Shown here one piece after another: positions 1-10,066 of a DNA stretch of 64,000 nt. This DNA is from Rhynchopus euleeides (Eukaryota > Euglenozoa > Diplonemea > Diplonemida > Diplonemidae). Made by a program: the position numbers and the translations under genes. Location: the NCBI GenBank assembly GCA_963210315.1, contig OY723266.1, positions 434,001-498,000 of the forward strand, given 5' to 3'. Under the pieces are notes generated by a model, which was given only the letters and a program-made list of their open reading frames with translations, had not been told where the DNA came from and made no database searches. Each line of letters starts with the position of its first letter. Within the stretch, counting starts at the first letter, position 1.

Positions 1-1542
1 CTGGACGCGATGGACGCCTTGTTCGCGAGGTACCGCGAGATGCGGCCCTTGTTCTTACCCTTCGCCTTCCCGATGAAGGTGGTGTTGAAGATGATACCGT
101 ACTTCGGGGTGTTGCCCTTCGACTTCAGCGCCCTGAGATGATGGGTGTGATGCAAAGCCCCAATGCGGGCCCCTTCCGCAACCGAGAACACGGGCAGCAC
201 ACAACACTGGCTGATGTCACAGCAGGCGGACAAGGCAAGAAACACACCTGAACAGCGCCTTCTCCGCACCAAGGATCTGCACGGTCGACGCAGGGTACTT
301 CGCGAGGTTCGTCAGCGAACCGGCGTGCGCGATCAGCCTGTGGGTGGTTTGTGTTAGGTGCAGGAACGGGGCATGGCGGCATGGCATGAACAAAAAAGGG
401 CTTGCCAAGGGGAGAACTCAGAAGCCTCTTAGCATGAGGTCTTGTTGGAGCAGGGCAGCCACAGCTCATCATCAGAGCTGCTAGCTGCACTGCCCCCCGT
501 TAACTTTCGGTGGCTGGTTTGCTTAGGTGCAGCCCACACCCAAAGGGACCCCTGACCAGGGCAGATATACACACGCCTGCTAGACGCCCTCCCCACCACC
601 CACCATCTCAGGCACATACTTAGCCGCGATGTTGTCACCCATCAGGGACGCCAGGTTGGGGGAGACGGCGTGCAGCTTCATGCGGAGGTACTCCGTCGCC
701 TCCTCACGCAGCTGCATGAGGCGGGCCAGGCGGAAGGCGAACGCCTCGATGTTGACCATGTCGACGGCGGAGATGGCACCACCCATCGACACCTTCGCCA
801 TCGCCAGCACCTGCTGCGCCACCTCCTCGTCGTTCACAATCTCCGTGATCTGCGGCAGCATGCTGTCCGTCACGTCCTCCTTGTTCTTCAGCAGCACCGT
901 GAGGCGGCAGAAGTGCCCGCTGTCCGTCACGATCTTCAGCAGCTCGGGGAAGTGCCAGCCGTACCACTCCTTCAAGCGCATGCTGAAGGTGTTGATGTCC
1001 TTGTCCAGCTTCTCCACGATAGCAATCGCCTGGATAATCATGTTGTCACTGCGGTGCACGTTGAACTTCACCTTCGAACGCGAGTACGAGTGAGCCAGCG
1101 ACAGCCCAGCACGCTCCAGGTCACCCTCCTTAACCGGGGGGATCATCTTCTGCGCGTGCACACGGATACCACGCGTCAGCTCCTGGACGTACTCGTTGGC
1201 CACACAGGAGATCCCCAGGTTCTCCTGGATCGCAGAGCCCATCTTGGTCTCGCTCACGCCCACCTCGTACCCGCTCTTCTTGCTGGGCAGCGTGTTGCTG
1301 AGGAAGCCCGCGAGGAACTGCGTGACCTGCCCCTCAGACAGCGCGTTGATGTCCTCAAGCGCCTGCTCGGAGTCGCGGAACGGGGCGAAGCTGACGAAGC
1401 TCATGACGCGCTTGAAGAGCCCGTAGTCCTGCCACGACTTCTGGATCTTGACATCCTGTGCCCCGATCTCCTCACCCTCCTCCTTCAGGAACAGCCCATA
1501 CCCGGCTGCCGTCTCGAATAGTACGTAGAGTTTCTTGCCCAT
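1..1542 (-). CDS. NOP56: NOP56, box C/D snoRNP core protein (5' part, 3 exons, runs off the window)
   Basis: Core protein of box C/D snoRNPs, which guide rRNA 2'-O-methylation in the nucleolus. The protein starts [18 protein letters not shown] (NOP5 N-terminal domain). It continues through the NOSIC and Nop regions; the stretch [27 protein letters not shown] around residue 200 favours NOP56 over NOP58. Exons on the minus strand: 620-1542, 248-337 and 1-132 (open at the window edge). Both introns are GT-AG and phase 2: 338-619 (GTATGT donor, CCACAG acceptor) and 133-247 (GTGTGT donor, CTCAG acceptor). Splicing joins GDNIAAK to [13 protein letters not shown], then to ALFR and [12 protein letters not shown], matching the family without gaps. 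The start is the first Met after a pyrimidine-rich leader; its AG at about 10 nt upstream could be a trans-splice acceptor, which is a guess. The C-terminal KKE-rich tail lies beyond position 1. Confidence 0.93.
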
Positions 1543-2228
1543 CGTACCAATCTGTGTGGGGCTGGAAAGGGTGTTGGATATGGCGCGGTGTATACGGATG
1601 GGAGAGGGGGCGGGGAGGGCGATGTGGAGAAAAAAAGTGCCGCTTTAGACAATACCCCTCTGTTTCTTTCTCTTCCCCCCACGCACCTCTCTATCTGACG
1701 GAGGGGGCGGTGCTGAGAGCACCACTGGCAGAATGACACTTCCGCGCAAAGGCTGTACACTCAGTATCGTTAATGATCACAGCAGAACAAGAGAGAGTCT
1801 GGGAGATGACAAGAGGGGCATGCTGGGCAGAATGGAGACCTGGAGAAGCACCCGCAAGTGGGGTGGGGAGGGGTGGGAGCGACGGGGGAGGGAATGGGTG
1901 GGGTAGCGCGCTGCACACACACCGGATTTTTTTTTGCGTGCCGCGCAATACTGGATGGCGACGATCCCCCGAACCCCCCACCCCACACCCACCATCAAAT
2001 GGCGCACACCCAATCAGATGACCGGGCTCCAACAGGCTGACACGCTGCACTGCCCACTGGCCGCCACCCTCTCCCTCCCCCCACCCTCGTTCTTTCAGGA
2101 CCGCCAGGCAGACAACGATGCCGCTGGCGGCAAGCCGACCATTCGAGAGGGACACCCGAGTGATCCTCCCTGAGAGAATGCTGAGAACGCCTTGAGAGGG
2201 ATTGTCCTTCTCGTCTTCCCTCAGCAGC
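1543..2228. other. intergenic, no gene seen
   Basis: Spacer between NOP56 and the next minus-strand gene. It holds G-rich runs, an eight-T run near 1926 and pyrimidine tracts near 2070-2100. Open frames here have no conserved composition and overlap in all frames. Confidence 0.5.
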
Positions 2229-2973
2229 TCACGCGGAAGTTGCTTTCGAGTAGTACGTTTCCGCAGGTTTGCACATTTCTTCTATTTCATCTTCGGTAAA
2301 AGGTGTGCGCATCTGGTCCGCCGTGGGTTCGACGTACGACTCCGGGCGTGCCATCTCCTGGGGGAGGGGTTCGTTCCATGCACGGAACGTGGCGTCCGTC
2401 TTGGACTCGCGCCAATCCTCCCCGAGCAGCTGCTCGACAAATGGGTTACGGCGGTCGCTCTCCACACGCCGCCCCTTAGCCTCCCACATGAAACGGCGGA
2501 TGAACAACGGGGTTGGGCCCTCAAAGGGGTCACGGTCCTTCACAGCCTGCCACTCGGGGTCCATGTGTTTCCGTGCAAGCTCATCGATCTCGATCCTGCC
2601 CTCAAAGATCTCGAGGGCACGGTCCAGCGCCTTCTGCTGGTGCATCATGTTTCTTTTCGGGATGGTCAACCCGAGGTACAGCATGAAACGGTTACCATAG
2701 GGTCCGGAGGAGACCTTACTGTGTATACGCGAGTGGTTGCGGCTGTAAGGGGGGGTGGTGGGATGACATGGGTGTTGCAAAAAAAATGTGCCAACAGAGA
2801 GGGCATCGCGCGTCTGGCTGGGGCGGCACCAGGTCTGCGTGGTGGCACAGCAACACACAACAACAACATCAGCAGCTGACATACAATGAACGATGCCTGG
2901 CACCACCACGCCCCTCGAACTTCCGTGTGAAGTCACGGGGCAGCCCCAGGCAGAGGGGTGTCTTGCGCAACAT
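2229..2973 (-). CDS. hypothetical protein, two exons, possibly mitochondrial
   Basis: Predicted 200-residue protein of unknown function. Exon 1 is 2885-2973, exon 2 is 2229-2742, with a 142-bp GT-AG phase-2 intron (donor GTATGTC, acceptor CCCTTACAG). The first 30 residues begin MLRKTPLCLGLPRDFTRKF and are basic, Arg/Ser-rich and free of acids except one D and one E, resembling a mitochondrial targeting presequence. The rest is hydrophilic and helical, with IPKRNMMHQQKALDRALEIF near residue 55 and an acidic C-terminus. An unspliced reading would add about 70 low-complexity residues upstream; the spliced model is preferred because the open frame upstream of the acceptor is Pro/Cys-rich noise. 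A mitochondrial ribosomal or respiratory subunit would fit the size, but I do not recognise the family. Stop is TGA. Confidence 0.7.
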
Positions 2974-3279
2974 GGCTGCCCCGCCCCCTGAGAAGCTCGC
3001 CCCAAGCGGGCCCCACCCCCACCCCTACGCACCAGGACCAGATGTCCTCTGCCGCCTGTATGGGTCGGTATGGTGTTGTGGATGTGTGTCGGTCAGAGAG
3101 ATACAATTACTACACGGATCAGAACCCACGTTTGTGTGTGTGGATCACTTTTCATGGTGGGTTGACCCTGCACGGGTCCTAGCCCACCTGTGAACCGAGC
3201 AGGCGACAATAGTTGCAGTATCCCGAGGAGGGGCGGTTTTTCCGGATGAGTGTGCTGTATGATCTGTGTGCTCTGTCCC
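2974..3279. other. intergenic, no gene seen
   Basis: Spacer upstream of the two-exon gene. Its right end, 3271-3279 (ctctgtccc), is the left target-site duplication of element K. Confidence 0.5.
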
Positions 3280-3609
3280 CAGGCCTGTCGCTAACTTTTC
3301 GATTTTGGAGATTTGGTGGGTTGACGCTCCTGTTTTGGGGGGGGATCAGGGGGGAAAACACTAGGGGTCAATTTTTCTCGCGCGCGCTTCGCGCGCGCTC
3401 GTGTTGTTGCCAAATTTTCCCATCGGTGGACCACTAGGTGGACACGGTGTGAGGCGCTGGGTTCCTTCCGTGGTTCCTCTCCCGCTCGCGCCGTCGGGTG
3501 CCGGAGGAAACCAAAAAATGGCTTTCGGGACCATGATTTCGACGCTGCCCCCTGATATGTCACGGCCGTCAAAGCGCAAGGACTTGGTTACTAGACGGGC
3601 ACGCGAGAT

Positions 3610-3669
3610 GGGGGGTCTGGGGGGCAGGGCCCCCCAGCCGCCGGAGGCCACGGTAGTGAGCATCTGTTC
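3610..3669 (+). repeat. 60-bp GC-rich dispersed repeat, copy 1
   Basis: Shares the core GCCGCCGGAGGCCACGGTAG followed by TGAGCATCTGTT with six other copies in the window. The 5' half can fold as GGGGGGC(N)GCCCCCC. It lies inside element K. Confidence 0.85.
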
Positions 3670-3780
3670 ATTGTGGGCGTACAGATTCTGTGTGAGTTGG
3701 CTGCGTCCTCCTGAGGCTACTGGAGTGGGTGGATTCCCTGACCCGGTGGTAATCGAATGACTTGAGTACGAGACATACGC

Positions 3781-3843
3781 CACAGGGGGGTCTGGGGGGC
3801 GGAGCCCCCCAGCCGCCGGAGGCCACGGTAGTGAGCATCTGTT
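3781..3843 (+). repeat. 60-bp GC-rich dispersed repeat, copy 2
   Basis: Second copy inside element K, preceded by CACA and followed by GAGCATCTGTT, nearly identical to copy 1. Confidence 0.87.
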
Positions 3844-4132
3844 CCTGCAAAACCATACTCTCTTCGACGTCGACCCAGTGAAAGTGGGTTGACGCTTGGT
3901 CGACGCTTGGTGAGCGTCGACCCAGTGTAACCGGGCCAACGCTAGGTTAGCGTCGACCCAGTGTAATAAATGGGTTGACGCTTGGTCCAGGCTTGAATGG
4001 CAACCCAGTTCCACTAGGTCGACGCTCCAAGCCTCGACCAAGCGTCAACCCAGTCCACTGGGTCGACGCTTTTTTATGGGGGGGGAAACCCAAAAACACT
4101 GGGTCGACGGTCGACGCTTAGCGACATGCCTG

Positions 4133-6295
4133 CTCTGTCCCCGAGACTAAACGGGGGGGGGGGGGGGGTCTAGCAAGAAACCCTGCCTTCCGGCGAAGTT
4201 CCCGCTACCCCTGGGGTCACTGCAGCGGTTACATCACAGCAAAGTCATTTTGATGCTGCAAGCTAGTAAGGGCACACCAACGTTCAGCAGCACCCGCTCT
4301 CAGCCTCAAGCCTGTGTTGAGTTGTTTTATTTTTCTTTGGCGGTGGTGATGTGACTTTTCTGCTCAAAGACGCGCACCCCCTTTTTTTTAAGCACATGCA
4401 TGATGCGTAAAAGTGTAGGAGTGCTTCCGACGACCTGCTTCTTTTCAGTGTGTCTTGCTATTTCGTGTTCACATGTGCTCCACACCCACATCAAAGCAGC
4501 AGGCTAGGGTGGTGGAAGCGTCAACGCATCGTTAAGGAAGAAGGAAGCACGGTCGCTACGCTTTTTTGCCGTGATATATTTCGTCGTGACGCACAGAACA
4601 CGCTCTCCTTCGCAATGGACAATGCCAGCACGCTGGGGGATTTTTTTTGCCATTACGCCCAAGACAGGGCAGCAGGGCACGGACACAATTGGTTAGAAGA
4701 AATTAGCCAGCAGACAATGCCGAACGGCATGTGTTCACACTGCGGGAGAGGGGGGCACGTGGCAGATGGAAGGGATAAAGGCAAAGGGTGAACGAGGGAA
4801 CAAGAGAGACAACGCATGGTGATAACCAGGCTTTGAGAGGAACGCGAATAGCCCAGCCCAAGAATATCTGCAGCCACCCCCACTCCCCCACCACACACTG
4901 CTTATGACCTGTGGATAGGCCAGGTCAGGTCAGGAGGCGCAACGCACACTGCGCACACAGGCATGCATGTCAATTCATTGGCGGGGTTATTTTTTGACAC
5001 GATTGAAAGGCCTGTATGGATGACACACAAAACACGAGACACACGCGCGTTCTGTAAATGGTGTGCCCCGTCCTTCACAGATGTCTGAAGGAAAACGGAT
5101 GGAAAAAACAATCGGGACGGGCCGCAATACCCCATCTCCGGATCACTCACAAGAAAGCACGTCACACACACAGACCGGAGTGGCGGCAGGCAGGAACACG
5201 CCCAATGAGCTGGGGGCTTCTTCGAGAAGCTGGCGCTCACAACGCAGGAAACTGTACCGGACAGAAAGTCAGTCCCCATCGCATTTCCTTTTTTGCTTTT
5301 AACGCAGGTTGGCACCGAGTCACCTCGGGTGCTCGCCTCCGCAGTGCACGCAGTGCTACACACACGCGTCCACCCTTCTAGAGTGGAGGTCACACCGAGC
5401 GAGCCCTGATGCTGCCTTCACTGGGGGTCTTCGCTCACAAGTGCAGCTAAGTGAGCCTCTCAGCTAAGGCCGCCTCACGACACTGCAAAGCGACACAGTT
5501 TCGACACAGTGGTACAGAGCAAAGGCCCCCATCGTGCTGCACAACTCACATCCATATCTTTTTCTAGCATTACCCCGCTGCCTATACCACCTCTGGTTTT
5601 TCCGCGCTCGAACCCAATACGCCGCAGCCCGACCTCGTATGACAGGCATGCCCACATGCCTGCACTACGACCCCTTGCGCTAGAAAGCGGGGTGATCGTA
5701 GCGAGAGAGCCAACCGCTGGTGCCACCAAGCACCCTGCCAGAAGACAGGCGCCTTGTGAAGGTGTGTGTGTGTGGAGAGAATATATGGGGGAGGCGCGGA
5801 CAAAAAAAATTCACATCAACACAAACGGGGGGAAACAGTCCGGATTAAACTCACCCCCTTCCCCCCGCCCCCCGCACCCATGTGCATCATGTATCGGGGC
5901 AATGGGTGGTAACCTGACGTGTGGCCTTTACGCCACATTCGCTGGGATCCGGCAGAGCCGAGAAGACACGAAGTGTGCGCTCAACGAATATAAAAAGGCA
6001 TTTTCGGAGCTCTCTCCTTTTTACAAAAAAAAGATATCCCGCTCGCAGTTGATAGGGCAAGGATGGGTGATTCCCCCACCCCACCCCCCCCCCCTTTTGC
6101 AGGCCGTGCTGCACCGGCAAGTTTTCTCCAAAACTCCGGCCACACCCTAGGGGATAATGCACCGCTTTCAGCACCGCAAAGACAACCGCTCACCCCCACC
6201 CCCCACCCCCACACACACACACTTCCTGATTCAGCAACCGACACCCTCCCCCTCCTCCTCTGGATGCTAGACGCAACTCCCACCCCTCCACCCTC
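4133..6295. other. intergenic, repeats only
   Basis: No gene is supported in 2.1 kb. A G16-class homopolymer lies at about 4153-4170. Sequence at 4290-4330 resembles the spacer near 47,760-47,800. Positions 4508-4570 are an inverted copy of 48,121-48,183. From about 5850 the spacer becomes C-rich with long C and CA runs up to the SAM-domain gene. Confidence 0.5.
4508..4570 (-). repeat. dispersed repeat ending in GTGGAAGCGTCAACGCATC (inverted copy)
   Basis: Nearly identical, in opposite orientation, to 48,121-48,183. It contains the 16-bp word GCGTTGACGCTTCCAC on the minus strand and the adjoining segment AGCGTAGCGACCGTGCTTCC. The word also occurs near 46.3, 47.4 and 48.0 kb. Confidence 0.75.
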
Positions 6296-8239
6296 TCAGC
6301 ACACAGGACTTCCGACGGAGCGGAACTGTGGGCTCAAGAGGGCTGACAGAAGCTCCGCATCAGCGTCGCAGAGGGTCCCGTTGCTCCGGACCTCCGTGGG
6401 GGTGTTGGGGTTATCCGAGTTGTCAGCGCCGCCCATCATGCCCCGCTGGAAGTGGCAGAGCTGCTCCTTCACAGTCTCGAGCGTCTTGACAGCGGCGAAC
6501 TGCGCGATGCCGAGGTGGTGGATAATGTCCTGCCGCGTCAGGTTCATCAGGCACAGCCCGTTAACCCTCTGCACCCGCAGCACCTTGACGTACTGCTCGT
6601 CAAGGTTGACCCCCCTAAGGTACTCCGACACCTGCTCCACAGTCCACACGCTGGGATCCGCAGCGGGAGCGCTGATGCCCGCAGGCTTCAGCGGCTTCAC
6701 CTTCCCCCTCACCCTCTCCGACAGCCCTGGCTGGCTGGCCTGCTGGTGCTGCGCATTCCCCGCCAGACGGACACCGCTGGCAACATGCTCTGTCGTCGCC
6801 GCCCCCTTCGACGTCTGCCCAAGCGAGGAGCTGACGTGCCTCAGCAGCTGCATCGGCGGCAGCGACGCCAGCGCGCTGTCGCTGATGCTGTTCAGATTCA
6901 ACAGACCCGACTTGAGGGCCCCCACATCCGATGGGATACCCGGCTGCTCGTCACACCCCCCAACGCCTTGGGAGGCGATGTCATTCAGGCTACTGAGGTT
7001 ACCAACCAGGTTGTTCAGCTGCGACAGCACGGCGCTCTGCTCCTGCTGCTGCTGCTGCTTCGCAGCAGCAGCCTCTTCAACCCCGCCCCCCTCCGCCGCC
7101 CCCCCGTTCGCCGCGCGGTGCCTCTGCGAGGTCCGGATGAACTCCCGCGACTCCCGCTCCCTCTCCTTCTCCTTCTCCCTGTCACGACTCCTCACCACGA
7201 GGGGCCGGGCACGCGCCCTCGCCCCCCCTGCCGAAGCATCCTTCCGAGCAGGCTGCGCCTGCGTGGGGGCTGGGGCCGGGTCGTCACCCAAACTCGCCTT
7301 CGCCTTCGGCGCCTGCTGCTGCGGGGGTGGCGGCGGCGGCGGCGGGGGGGGTGGTGGCGGCAGGGGCACACTCAGGGGCGACCGTTTCTCGCGGCTCGTC
7401 CGGCATCCCGTAGAAGGGGGGGGCGCGCCCGGCTTCCCGGGGCGCTCCTTCGCGCGGGGGGCCCCGCCTGCCGCATCGCCCTGCCGCGCAGAGGGGCGTT
7501 TGAAGGGGGCGCTGTTCGCCACCTTGGCGTGCGGCTGGCGCGTCGTGCTGCCCTCCTCTGCAGCCCCGCGCTGTACCTTCGCCCCACCGGCAGGCGTGGC
7601 CCACGTGGCAGAGAGGGTCCACCCGCGCACAGCGCCTCCGGCAGACGCCCCTGCGGTGAAAGTGTTGCCGCGTGTGCGCGAGGAGAAGCCCTGGGAGGTG
7701 CGCTTGGCACCCTTCGCCGCAGCGGTGGTGCCGGCGGCGCAGGATGCGCCAGCCGGGCCGCGGCGGGCACGAGCGTAGGGGTCTGGCGGGGGGACAGCCA
7801 GGTCTGCGGCAGCGGCGGCTGCAGCCCCCGGCGCCAGAAACCTCGTGTCGTCGCTGCTGAAGCTGCGGTGCATCGCACTGCCGGCAAAGCGGGATGGCGG
7901 CACGACACGCTCTGCCTCCTGCACAACGATGGCGTTGCGCGGAGGCGGTGCCTCGCGCCCTGCCAGCTGCGGGGCGTTGCGCCTGTTTGCGGTGTTCATC
8001 TGCTGCACCTGGGCCTGCAGCTCGTCGAACGCCGCCTGCTGCCGCAACCCGTCACCACAGACACCTCTGCTCCGCCTCTCGCCGCTCATCGCCCTCTGCC
8101 GCCGCATCTCATCGAGGTGTGTCATGCGGCTGCGCACCGGTGTCGTGTAGGCAGACTGCGTCCCGTAGCTGTCCGGGACAACTGGAGGCGAGAAGGCATG
8201 CGACGTGTTGCTCCGACAGAGCCCGCGCATGCCGTCCAT
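6296..8239 (-). CDS. SAM-domain protein with low-complexity N-terminal region
   Basis: 647 residues, no intron. A sterile alpha motif domain lies at about residues 530-596 (VWTVEQVSEYLRGVNL, then LTRQDIIHHLGI and TVKEQL), a helical protein- or RNA-binding module. The preceding 500 residues are low complexity: Arg/Ser/Gly-rich, a run of about 17 prolines followed by QQQ near residue 295, a charged KEKERERES stretch near 350, and a glutamine run near 390. That layout suits a scaffold or RNA-binding regulator, but nothing shows its partners. Start is the Met at 8239; a second in-frame Met lies three residues on. Stop is TGA. The long plus-strand open frames across this gene are shadows of its GC-rich third positions. 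Confidence 0.82.
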   Translation of the reverse strand: MDGMRGLCRSNTSHAFSPPVVPDSYGTQSAYTTPVRSRMTHLDEMRRQRAMSGERRSRGVCGDGLRQQAAFDELQAQVQQMNTANRRNAPQLAGREAPPPRNAIVVQEAERVVPPSRFAGSAMHRSFSSDDTRFLAPGAAAAAAADLAVPPPDPYARARRGPAGASCAAGTTAAAKGAKRTSQGFSSRTRGNTFTAGASAGGAVRGWTLSATWATPAGGAKVQRGAAEEGSTTRQPHAKVANSAPFKRPSARQGDAAGGAPRAKERPGKPGAPPPSTGCRTSREKRSPLSVPLPPPPPPPPPPPPPQQQAPKAKASLGDDPAPAPTQAQPARKDASAGGARARARPLVVRSRDREKEKERERESREFIRTSQRHRAANGGAAEGGGVEEAAAAKQQQQQEQSAVLSQLNNLVGNLSSLNDIASQGVGGCDEQPGIPSDVGALKSGLLNLNSISDSALASLPPMQLLRHVSSSLGQTSKGAATTEHVASGVRLAGNAQHQQASQPGLSERVRGKVKPLKPAGISAPAADPSVWTVEQVSEYLRGVNLDEQYVKVLRVQRVNGLCLMNLTRQDIIHHLGIAQFAAVKTLETVKEQLCHFQRGMMGGADNSDNPNTPTEVRSNGTLCDADAELLSALLSPQFRSVGSPVC

Positions 8240-8439
8240 GGGAGGGGGTGGGGGGGGGGAGGGGGTGCGCCCCAGTCAGGCACACCTGCTTGCCCGCCCC
8301 TGTGTCTGGGAGGGGGGGGAGTCGTGTGGGTGTGTCGGGTGGTGAGATGGCTGATCGCTTCGCAATCGGGAAAGGGGTTTGAAGGGACTGGTTGGTTTGG
8401 GATCTTCGTTGAGCGACGGGGAGGGGGGGGGGGGGGGTA

Positions 8440-9587
8440 GGGGGGGTCAAATGCCACCCTTTTACGTGGACAAACACGATTTTTCAAAAAACCGGCGCAG
8501 AGGCCCCAAAGCCCCCGTAAACCCTCCAAACCCCCCCAGATCGGTCCGGAAACCCATCGAACCCCACTTTTCCACCATTCCGGGCACCTCAGGTGCCCGA
8601 ATTGGGGTACCTAAATTTTGTGCCACCGTTTGGTACCGGACAGTGCCACTGTGTGGGAGGTTGGAAAAGAAAATGCCCCAGCACACCACATCTGAGGGTT
8701 GCAATGCATGTTGCTTGCCAACCACGTCATCCGGTGGGTGTCAGGCGCTATGTAGGTGGCATTAGCCAGGTCTTCGATGAGTTCTGGCTTGTATATGTAC
8801 CTCCCTGCCACCATGCACCGGGAGGCTGCCTGTAGGTACGGAACAAGTCCAGATGGTCGTGTGATTCCTGTGCAGCAGTGCTCCACAACCGGGATGTGTT
8901 GACAACGACTGTTGCAACACGAGCTGTACATTCCGGGAACACACGAAGTGCGCTGTCGTGGTACCCATTGTGCCAGAATTGGTAGTTGCTGCGGTCTACT
9001 TTGCCTGGCCCAAGAGCACTGGTACTGAACGGTGCAATATGCGTGGCGAGGTGAATGCAACGGAAGGGCGCAAAGTCAATACAGCTCTCGGATGGCGGGT
9101 GGTGGTGCCACTAGTGTGTGACGTTCACTCGAGGATACAACGCATCACAATGAATCAGCAACCGTGGACCGAGTACAATACGCTCTCTGTGGCTGGTGTG
9201 GGGGACAAAGGCAGTGCCTGTGCCGCAGGCAGGGAGGTACATATACAAGCCAGAACTCATCGAAGACCTGGCTAATGCCACCTACATAGCGCCTGACACC
9301 CACCGGATGACGTGGTTGGCAAGCAACATGCATTGCAACCCTCAGATGTGGTGTGTTGGGGCATTTTCTTTTCCAACCTCCCACACAGTGGCACTGTCCG
9401 GTACCAAACGGTGGCACAAAATTTAGGTACCCCAATTCGGGCACCTGAGGTGCCCGGAATGGTGGAAAAGTGGGGTTCGATGGGTTTCCGGACCGATCTG
9501 GGGGGGTTTGGAGGGTTTACGGGGGCTTTGGGGCCTCTGCGCCGGTTTTTTGAAAAATCGTGTTTGTCACCCCCATTTGACCCCCCC
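8440..9587. mobile_element. Element A, copy 1: foldback DNA element with about 360-bp terminal inverted repeats
   Basis: Left arm 8440-8809 and right arm 9228-9587 are inverted copies of each other with almost no mismatches. A 418-bp unique centre separates them. The element sits between two TA dinucleotides (8438-8439, 9588-9589) in a G-run target, so TSD is probably TA. The arms contain the inverted words GGGCACCTCAGGTGCCCG and GGGTACC. The centre shows no clear coding. Copy 2 at 14,462-17,114 is nearly identical, centre included. The repeated reading frames in the arms are consequences of the inverted repeat. Confidence 0.85.
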
Positions 9588-9916
9588 TAGGGGGGGGGGG
9601 AGGTGTGGGGGCTTGCGACTCAAGAACATGTTATCAGGCGACCAAAAGGCAAGAAGAAAAGGCGAGAAGCCACCGGGGGCAGTCTTCGGGAGTGAAGGGG
9701 CGGCCCTGATGTGGTGCAGGGAGTGAGGCCTCCCTCACGACTTGCGAGTGAGTAGGGGTTCAATGCAAGCCACCCAAGACGGAAGCAACGTGCAGAAGCA
9801 CGCGACATACCTTCCGAGATGTCATGTCGGGCGCACAGTATCATTTAATTTGCCACCCCTCCCTTCCCCCCACCTGGCAAGGGCGCCTGGGCACAGGCAT
9901 GCCAAAGGCCAGCAAA
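9588..9916. other. short spacer between elements A1 and F1
   Basis: 329 bp without a supported gene; it is ordinary mixed sequence after a G-run and ends in the AAA target duplication (9914-9916) of element F1. Confidence 0.5.
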
Positions 9917-10066
9917 GGAGGATTCTTCATATTCCTGGATTTCCCGAATTTCCTGGATTTCCCCCGGCCCCTTAGGCGATTTCAGGGCGGACAGGGCGGA
10001 CATGCCCGGACCCGGAAATCCGGGTGTCCGGATGTCCGGGTCCAATTTTGACCCCCCCCCCCCCCC

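Larger units (their letters stand above)
3280..4132. mobile_element. Element K: non-autonomous DNA transposon, 9-bp target duplication (Mutator-like by TSD length)
   Basis: The ends are CAGGCCTGTCGCTAA and its inverted partner TTAGCGACATGCCTG (14 of 15 match). They are flanked by identical 9-bp copies of ctctgtccc at 3271-3279 and 4133-4141. A 9-bp duplication is typical of Mutator-like elements. Inside are two copies of the 60-bp GC-rich repeat (3610-3669, 3781-3843), a perfect GC hairpin near 3380-3397, and about 250 bp (3865-4120) dense in the palindrome GTCGAC and in GGGTTGACGCTTGG words. There is no coding sequence. The terminal sequence nearly equals that of element E. Confidence 0.8.

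Noticed and set aside
670..1521. Plus-strand 283-residue frame opposite NOP56
   Set aside because: Antisense to a clear conserved gene; His/Leu/Arg-rich composition.
1543..1560. Spliced-leader acceptor AG upstream of NOP56 and the other starts
   Set aside because: Pyrimidine tracts with AG occur near several starts, but they are too common in this C-rich DNA to annotate without RNA data.
6063..8440. Long plus-strand open frames of 571 and 662 residues over the SAM-domain gene
   Set aside because: They are antisense shadows of a GC-rich low-complexity gene; composition is Arg/Pro/Ala noise and they overlap each other.
8379..9590. Repeated protein-like frames shared by both strands and by 14.4-15.6 kb
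   Set aside because: They arise from the inverted repeats of element A; stops and lack of codon bias argue against coding.
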